A DNA stretch of 64,000 nt, from contig NZ_CP020371.1 of NCBI RefSeq assembly GCF_002813775.1, forward strand, positions 310,001 through 374,000, in the 5' to 3' direction. This stretch comes from Candidatus Thiodictyon syntrophicum (GTDB lineage Bacteria > Pseudomonadota > Gammaproteobacteria > Chromatiales > Chromatiaceae). Position numbers and translations under genes: made by a program. This document shows positions 59,346 through 64,000 of the stretch, piece after piece; position 1 is the stretch's first letter, and every line of letters begins with the position of its first letter. Under the pieces are notes generated by a model. It did not search any database, was not told where the DNA came from, and was given only the letters and a program-made list of their open reading frames with translations.

Positions 59346-60281
59346 ATGAATTTATCGAATGAATTGGCTGACTATTGGATTGAAGCGGCTCGCACAGCCG
59401 CGGGTGAGTTCATTCATAATGCTGAATGTATATCTGAGAATCCGGCTGTCAAGGCGTATTTCAAGAAGAACAAACACGGCGGTAGTTATTGGCTGGAAAT
59501 AAGAGAGCCGCGTCCAATTGTTAGGCTTGTAGATATCGAAATTCAAAAAGCAATCAACCCTATTACCTTAAGGGCCCGGATTTGGTATTATAGCGGAGAA
59601 CCTAGTCTTCCCCGGCGACATAAAGAGTTGGGGTTAGTGTCTCTTGGAAATGAAGAGATTCGCTGTAGCGAGATAGATCCGAGAGAATCGTGGTTACGGC
59701 AGTTGGCCGTTAATGGCGTTGCAGTCGAAGGGGTGGAGTACCCTCTGAGAAAAGTAGAGTTCTTAAACAGCGAATCGGAAATAGGTTCCGGACTCGCGGC
59801 TATATTAAATGATCTATGGTCGGTTTCGCTGCAAATTGAGAATGGAAATGTAGTAGCTGCGAAAAACTTTTTCCCTGAAGAAATTGGCGAATTGGAGTCG
59901 ATGCTTTATGAGGGAGCAATCTCGAAGGTCAATGTTAATAAGTTTGAGCGAAACAGAAGGGCGCGAGAGCAATGTATAGATCACTTCGGATCAGAATGTC
60001 AGGTTTGCCATATCGAGTTTGGCGAGCTATATGGCGAGATTGGAGCAGGTTTCATTCACGTTCACCATTTGGTTCAGCTGTCATCAATCGGCGAAACTTA
60101 CGCGGTGAATCCAATTCAAGACTTGGTGCCGGTCTGTCCAAATTGCCACGCTATGCTTCACCAGCGAAACCCGCCATTATCAATCGAAGAACTTAGGGCG
60201 AGGTGTAAGTGCGTCAACATAATGGATTGTAAGAAATCAGATAATCACGAAAACGCTAAGCGTCAAAAAACAGTAGTTTAG
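59346..60281 (+). CDS. HNH endonuclease (McrA-like)
   Basis: 311 codons from ATG at 59346, with AGAGGGA 5 bases upstream. The C-terminal third holds FERNRRAREQCIDHFG, SECQVCHIEFGELYGEIGAG, FIHVHHLVQLSSIG and DLVPVCPNCHAMLHQRNPP: zinc-binding Cys pairs, the catalytic HH and the N/H of the HNH fold. The N-terminal 190 residues are not recognised and may read DNA or modified bases. The base composition is clearly more AT-rich than the neighbours, indicating recent transfer. A role as a stand-alone (type IV-like) restriction enzyme is plausible. Confidence 0.85.
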   Translation: MNLSNELADYWIEAARTAAGEFIHNAECISENPAVKAYFKKNKHGGSYWLEIREPRPIVRLVDIEIQKAINPITLRARIWYYSGEPSLPRRHKELGLVSLGNEEIRCSEIDPRESWLRQLAVNGVAVEGVEYPLRKVEFLNSESEIGSGLAAILNDLWSVSLQIENGNVVAAKNFFPEEIGELESMLYEGAISKVNVNKFERNRRAREQCIDHFGSECQVCHIEFGELYGEIGAGFIHVHHLVQLSSIGETYAVNPIQDLVPVCPNCHAMLHQRNPPLSIEELRARCKCVNIMDCKKSDNHENAKRQKTVV

Positions 60282-60398
60282 TATAATTGACGCTCATAAA
60301 TAAATCTGTTGAAGTACTTAGCCGCTCAGACCCCCACTCTAGACTCTGCGTCCCCGAACGATGAGTCAGTACGCTTGCGATGGGATTGAATCGTCGAA

Positions 60399-61370
60399 AT
60401 GGGCGTCGAACTGTATGATGACGGGGGACTGATCTGCGGCTTTCAACTTCAGCCGCAGGGACCAGCCATCGCCCTCGATCTTAGCGCGCTCGATGCGCTG
60501 CAACCACCCGGGCAGTGCCTCTGGCTGCATTTCAACCTCAACGATCGGCGTGCCATCGAGTGGGTCAAGGCGTGCGCCTGGCTCAGCCCGGAAAGCCGGG
60601 ACTTGCTGCTGTCGGGCGAACACAATACGCGCATTGAAGTGACCGGTAGCACCATCGCCGGAGTCCTGTCTGACGTCCTTGCCGACGATCCGGACGAATT
60701 CGGCATGTTCCACTTCTACGCCGATCAGTCCTACCTGTTGACTGGCCGGCACCATACGATCTCAGCGGCGGGTCTGTTACGCGCGGACCTGCGTCGCGGC
60801 GTGCCGATCGCGAACACCGCCGCCTTGCTGAACCGCCTGTGGGGCCATGTGCTCGCGACGTTTAAGAAGATGGTCGCCGCCTATGGGGAGATTATCGATG
60901 ATGCCGAGGATCGGGTATTCGCCGGCCGCGATTGCGAGATGAATTTCGGGCAGCATCGCCTGGCGATGGCACGCTTGCGACGCCAGGTGGCCGCCAACGG
61001 CCATGCCTTGCGCGACCTTCCCGGGCATCTTCCGCCATGGTGGGACGGGCCGGCGTCCAAGGAGTTGATGAGGTTGGGGCGGACGCTGTCGTCGGTCACC
61101 CAGGACCTCGAACTCGTGCAGGAGCGGGCGCGGCTGCTGAACGAGGAGATCGATCGACGCCTCACCGAACGAACGAACCGCAATCTCTATTTCGTTTCCG
61201 TTGCGGCGACGGTGTTTCTGCCCATCACCCTGCTGTCCAGCATCTTCGGCATGAATGTCGGCGGCCTGCCGTGGCTTGATGATCCCAACGGGTTCGCCTG
61301 GGTCATGGGGTGCATGCTGGCCGCCGTCATCATCGCCGTCGTCTTGATTTACCGGCGCCGCATGCTTTAG
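60399..61370 (+). CDS. CorA/ZntB-family divalent-cation transporter
   Basis: 323 codons from ATG at 60399. A large cytoplasmic N-terminal domain with a WLHFNLNDRRAIEWV segment is followed by two transmembrane helices: VAATVFLPITLLSSIFGMNV with the GMNVGGLPW pore motif, then WVMGCMLAAVIIAVVLIYRR. Closer to ZntB-type Zn/Mg transporters than to CorA proper, judging from FHFYADQSYLLTGRHHT-type sequence. Confidence 0.9.
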   Translation: MGVELYDDGGLICGFQLQPQGPAIALDLSALDALQPPGQCLWLHFNLNDRRAIEWVKACAWLSPESRDLLLSGEHNTRIEVTGSTIAGVLSDVLADDPDEFGMFHFYADQSYLLTGRHHTISAAGLLRADLRRGVPIANTAALLNRLWGHVLATFKKMVAAYGEIIDDAEDRVFAGRDCEMNFGQHRLAMARLRRQVAANGHALRDLPGHLPPWWDGPASKELMRLGRTLSSVTQDLELVQERARLLNEEIDRRLTERTNRNLYFVSVAATVFLPITLLSSIFGMNVGGLPWLDDPNGFAWVMGCMLAAVIIAVVLIYRRRML

Positions 61371-61391
61371 CGGTCCAAGCGTCGATCCTCA

Positions 61392-61423
61392 AGGTCGGGC
61401 AACGCTGGGGCCTTGCCCGACCT
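61392..61423. terminator. Hairpin between convergent genes
   Basis: Perfect 11-bp stem AGGTCGGGCAA/TTGCCCGACCT with a 10-base loop. It lies between the transporter stop and the end of the opposing small gene; no T run follows, so termination is unproven. Confidence 0.4.
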
Positions 61424-61446
61424 CGCCGCCGCCGCGCGGTGGCGGT

Positions 61447-61710
61447 TTACTTCTTGATCATTTCGTCTTTCATGCCGGCGTCGAAGAAGTCCTTGTGTGC
61501 CTTCTCGAAGTCAGCACAGGCGGCCCCGCCCTTGGCCAGATTCATCCGCGTGCACTTTCTGGTCCCCTTGGCCAGGTCGGCACAGGCGCCGCCCGGCGCA
61601 AACAGCGGGGCGCAATCCTTATGCATTTGCGCCTTCAGGGCCGCCTCGTCCTCTGCGGCCATCGCCACCGCACCGAAAAGAAATAACATGCAGAACACTG
61701 GAAGTTTCAT
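61447..61710 (-). CDS. Small Cys-rich periplasmic protein
   Basis: 87 codons from ATG at 61710 (MKLPVFCMLFLFGAVAMAAE), with a signal peptide ending at AMA. The mature part has four cysteines (KDCAPL, GGACADL, RKCTRM, AACADF) that could form two disulfides, and a Lys-rich end. The family is not recognised. Confidence 0.7.
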   Translation of the reverse strand: MKLPVFCMLFLFGAVAMAAEDEAALKAQMHKDCAPLFAPGGACADLAKGTRKCTRMNLAKGGAACADFEKAHKDFFDAGMKDEMIKK

Positions 61711-61993
61711 ATCTTGTCTCCCGATCAGCAAAGGCGTTGCGATACTGCTTGTCGGCAGTATCGACTCGTTGAGCATCGCTGCCCGCGGCGACGCGGCGAA
61801 TACGATGCGGTTGAACTCTAGCAGCGGCGCAAGGAGATATCAAGGTTCGACAATACTCAGTCATGAAGCCGCAACATTACTTATGCGCATACCGGTCGCG
61901 CCGCCCGCAACGCTGGAATGAAAGCGCACTCCGATGTCCTCTCCCCGGGACTTCATGGCTATTTATTCCTCAACCATGGTTCGTGGACGTCAC

Positions 61994-62117
61994 GACCTTG
62001 ATCATCGTTCCGGCCAGCGGCCACCCTCTGGAGTCCAAGGCTTCAGCCTTGGTCCTGTAAATCCAAGGCTGAAGCCTTGGAATCCGGCCCGCGGCGGCCG
62101 GAACGATGATCAAGGCC
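61994..62117. mobile_element. MITE-like element with IS-type ends
   Basis: Left end GACCTTGATCAT then CGTTCCGGCC (61994-62015) and right end GGCCGGAACG then ATGATCAAGGCC (62096-62117), matching at 21 of 22 positions. The cargo is a GGAGTCCAAGGCTTCAGC palindrome. No target duplication was found. Confidence 0.8.
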
Positions 62118-62149
62118 CGCTCGCCCCGCTCAGTGACCGCGCCGCGACC

Positions 62150-62240
62150 GTAGGGTGCGCCGTGCGCACCATGGCGCCGACCGAGACCCTGGCCCCGGCG
62201 ATCAACCGGGGCCTCTCAAGGTGCGCACGGCGCACCCTAC
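62150..62240. repeat. GTAGGGTGCGC palindromic element
   Basis: GTAGGGTGCGCCGTGCGCAC (from 62150) and its complement (62220-62240) enclose an interior similar to 53549-53608. Confidence 0.7.
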
Positions 62241-62272
62241 GCCAATGGCTCGAGCAATTGCGTCTGGTGGTC

Positions 62273-63304
62273 CTAGCGTATGTTGGGGATCTCCGCTTGA
62301 ACGCGCTCGATGACGGGCTTGGGCATCGGGATATAGCCAAGATCGGAGGCCATCGCCTGACCATCCGCGAGCGCCCAGGTGACGAAGTCGCGCAGGGCCG
62401 CACCGATCCGCTCGTTGCCGTGCGCGCGGAAGAAGAGCATCCAGGTAAAGGTGACGATCGGGTAGGCCGCCGGGTCAGCGGGGTCAGTCACCCAGATGCG
62501 CAGGTCCTTGCCCGTGAGGTCCGCGCCGGCCAGGGCCGCCTGTCCGGACTCGTCGCTGGGGGCGACGAACTGACCGGCGGCATTCTCCAACATCGCCACC
62601 TGGGCGTTGGTCGAGGTGGCGAAGAAATATTCGATGTAACCGATCGAACCAACCGTCTGGTTGACGGTGGCGGTGACGCCATCGTTGCGCGGTGCGCCGA
62701 TGATATTCGGCTGGTTCGGCCAGGACACCGAGGTGCCGGTACCGACCCGATTGCGGAAGGACTCGTTGATGGCGCTCAGGTGTTGGGTGAAGACGAAGGT
62801 GGTACCCGAGGAATCGGACCGGCGCACGACCCGGATCCGCCGGTCGGGGATGGTCAGGCCCGGATTGGCGGCGACGATCCGCGGATCGGTCCAGTTGGTG
62901 ATCTCACCGGAGAAGATCAGCGGGTAGACGGCACGCGGCAGGCGCAGGTTGTCGATACCCGGCAGGTTGTAGGCGAGCACGATCTCACCGGCCGTCATCG
63001 GCAGCACCAGCACCCCGCCGCGCACCTGGGCCATCTCCTCGTCGGTCATGGCCGCGTCGCTGGCGCCGAAATCGAAGGTGCGGTTGATGACGTTGCGCAC
63101 CCCGGTGCCGCTGCCGACCGACTGGTAGTTGATCCGTATCCCCCGGTTGTCCCGGTTGAAGTGACGAAACCAAGCCGAGTAGAGCGGGAACGGGAAGCTC
63201 GCCCCGCCGCCGTTGATCCGGACCTGCTGGGCCTGCGCCGGCAGGCTGAGCAGTAAGGTAAGGGCCACGGCGAGCGCGGCGGCGCCGATACGGTGCATAG
63301 GCAT
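62273..63304 (-). CDS. pstS: Phosphate ABC transporter substrate-binding protein PstS
   Basis: 343 codons from ATG at 63304, with AGGAG 7 bases upstream (a second ATG two codons later is less well placed). The signal peptide ends in LLSLPAQAQ. RINGGGASFPFPLYSAWF, INYQSVGSGTGVRNVINR, FDFGASDAAMTDEEM, a RRSDSSGTTFVFTQHLS segment and GSIGYIEYFFA are PstS phosphate-binding signatures. No pstCAB genes follow in the window, so the permease genes lie elsewhere. Confidence 0.93.
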   Translation of the reverse strand: MPMHRIGAAALAVALTLLLSLPAQAQQVRINGGGASFPFPLYSAWFRHFNRDNRGIRINYQSVGSGTGVRNVINRTFDFGASDAAMTDEEMAQVRGGVLVLPMTAGEIVLAYNLPGIDNLRLPRAVYPLIFSGEITNWTDPRIVAANPGLTIPDRRIRVVRRSDSSGTTFVFTQHLSAINESFRNRVGTGTSVSWPNQPNIIGAPRNDGVTATVNQTVGSIGYIEYFFATSTNAQVAMLENAAGQFVAPSDESGQAALAGADLTGKDLRIWVTDPADPAAYPIVTFTWMLFFRAHGNERIGAALRDFVTWALADGQAMASDLGYIPMPKPVIERVQAEIPNIR

Positions 63305-63463
63305 GCGAGTGCTCCTGACTGAGGTTACGGGGTGGGCCGGCATCGCCCGGGGGGCCTGGATCAGGGTCCCGGCCCCGCGGTGTCGTAGGGTGGACAAGCG
63401 CAGCGCAGTCCACCAGCGGCGGCTACGGCCGAACTGCCGAATTGCTGATCGAGGCCGCACGTG

Positions 63464-63641
63464 GGCCTCGATCATCGCTCCGGCCACCGCGGTGTGTCGG
63501 TCGGCCTTCAGGCCGACCGACTGGGAGCGCCGCACCCCAGTGCGGCCCGCCCTGTCCGCAGCACGCAAGGCCGCGGTCGCTAGCGAGATCGCGCCGCACT
63601 GGGGTGCGGCGCTCCCAATGGCCGGGATTATGATCGAGGCC
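63464..63641. mobile_element. MITE-like element with exact target duplication
   Basis: Ends GGCCTCGATCAT then CGCTCCGGCC (63464-63485) and GGCCGGGATT then ATGATCGAGGCC (63620-63641). Exact 8-bp duplication CGCACGTG flanks it (63456-63463, 63642-63649). The cargo is a palindrome with GGAGCGCCGCACCCCAGTGC arms (63528-63615), as at 51107-51199. Confidence 0.88.
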
Positions 63642-63771
63642 CGCACGTGGCACTCGCGGCGCCGCATGACGATCATCGCACCGCGCTGTGACAGGACCAT
63701 GAACCCAAGCGTTGCACTGGGTTGAGCTGAGCGCACGCCGGGGCAGTCGGGGACCGGCGGCGCGACCGGGC

Positions 63772-64000
63772 TCAGTCCTCCAGGTCGGCCACGGCCAGGC
63801 GCCGCAGGGTGGCGCGCTGTTTGCGGTAGTGCTCATCCATGCGGTCGATGATGCCGGCGAGAAAACGGACGGTCTCGACGATCCTGGGTCCTTTGTTGAG
63901 CATGGCGCACTCGGCCATGATGCTCATGCCGGCGTCCGATACCTCGGCGCGCGAGGGGGCGCCGGTCTTGGCCATGCCCTCCAGGATCTGGGTCGCCCAG
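63772..64000 (-). CDS. pyk: Pyruvate kinase, C-terminal part (runs off window)
   Basis: The minus-strand frame is open at the window end and stops at 63772. WATQILEGMAKTGAPSRAEV then AECAMLNKGPRIVETVRFLA match the end of the catalytic barrel of pyruvate kinase (the TQ.LE and SRAE motifs). The frame ends soon after the barrel, so this form seems to lack the usual C-terminal allosteric domain, like some short bacterial homologues. The start and active site are outside the window. Confidence 0.8.
   Translation of the reverse strand, partial: WATQILEGMAKTGAPSRAEVSDAGMSIMAECAMLNKGPRIVETVRFLAGIIDRMDEHYRKQRATLRRLAVADLED

Noticed and set aside
61934-63256. 440-codon plus-strand frame
   Set aside because: Antisense of pstS plus repeat DNA.

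Overview
The window is GC-rich DNA (most genes are strongly G/C in the third codon position) from what is probably a gammaproteobacterium of the purple sulfur type (Chromatiales). Pointers are the gene families present (PldA, PstS, PhoX, PPK2, a carotenoid-oxygenase remnant, a bufferin-operon remnant) and the many intergenic palindromes. The genus cannot be fixed from sequence alone. No tRNA, rRNA or CRISPR array was seen.

Layout. 1-12.2 kb: a partial SNF2 helicase, a conserved hypothetical gene, a TPR protein, a run of gene remnants (GNAT, PuuE, OsmC, carotenoid oxygenase) around intact GNAT and YqaA-like genes, a coupled Thg1-RlaP RNA-repair pair, a degraded insertion sequence, and a 36-codon membrane-protein gene with its own Shine-Dalgarno and terminator. 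12.4-35.5 kb, all minus strand: a complete BREX-2 (Pgl) phage-defence locus in the order pglW, pglX (split in two ORFs), pglY, pglZ, brxD, brxHI. It is interrupted by toxin-antitoxin genes (MazEF; a FitA-type antitoxin with a broken PIN toxin; an orphan antitoxin with a deleted PIN toxin). Between pglX and pglY sits a tightly coupled three-gene cassette (HEPN-like protein, KGGVGR-motif ATPase, second P-loop ATPase), the best candidate here for an uncharacterised defence module.

35.6-48.8 kb: ParDE with a truncated toxin, a transglutaminase-like protein, a HAD phosphatase, outer-membrane phospholipase A, a decayed bufferin/sigma/anti-sigma region, then a 787-residue membrane protein and a STAND-type NTPase gene broken by two one-base deletions; the last two resemble conflict-system genes. 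49-55.7 kb: PhoX phosphatase, PPK2 kinase, an acetylxylan-esterase-like hydrolase and a DedA-PAP2-LssY fusion. 56.2-58.5 kb: an intact insertion sequence (DUF6399-like transposase) with inverted ends and an 8-bp target duplication, lodged inside a yhaV toxin gene next to its prlF antitoxin. 59.3-64 kb: an AT-rich HNH endonuclease gene, a CorA/ZntB transporter, a small Cys-rich periplasmic protein, PstS, and the C-terminus of pyruvate kinase.

Two themes run through the window. First, several non-autonomous elements carry the same inverted ends (GGCCTTGATCAT-N4-CCGGCC) as the intact insertion sequence; two have exact 8-bp target duplications and a third has one with a single mismatch. They look like MITEs moved by that transposase, and they carry the palindromes that litter the intergenic regions. 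Second, five toxin-antitoxin loci keep a recognisable antitoxin while the toxin is truncated, deleted or interrupted; one of those antitoxins (PrlF) has also lost its DNA-binding region.
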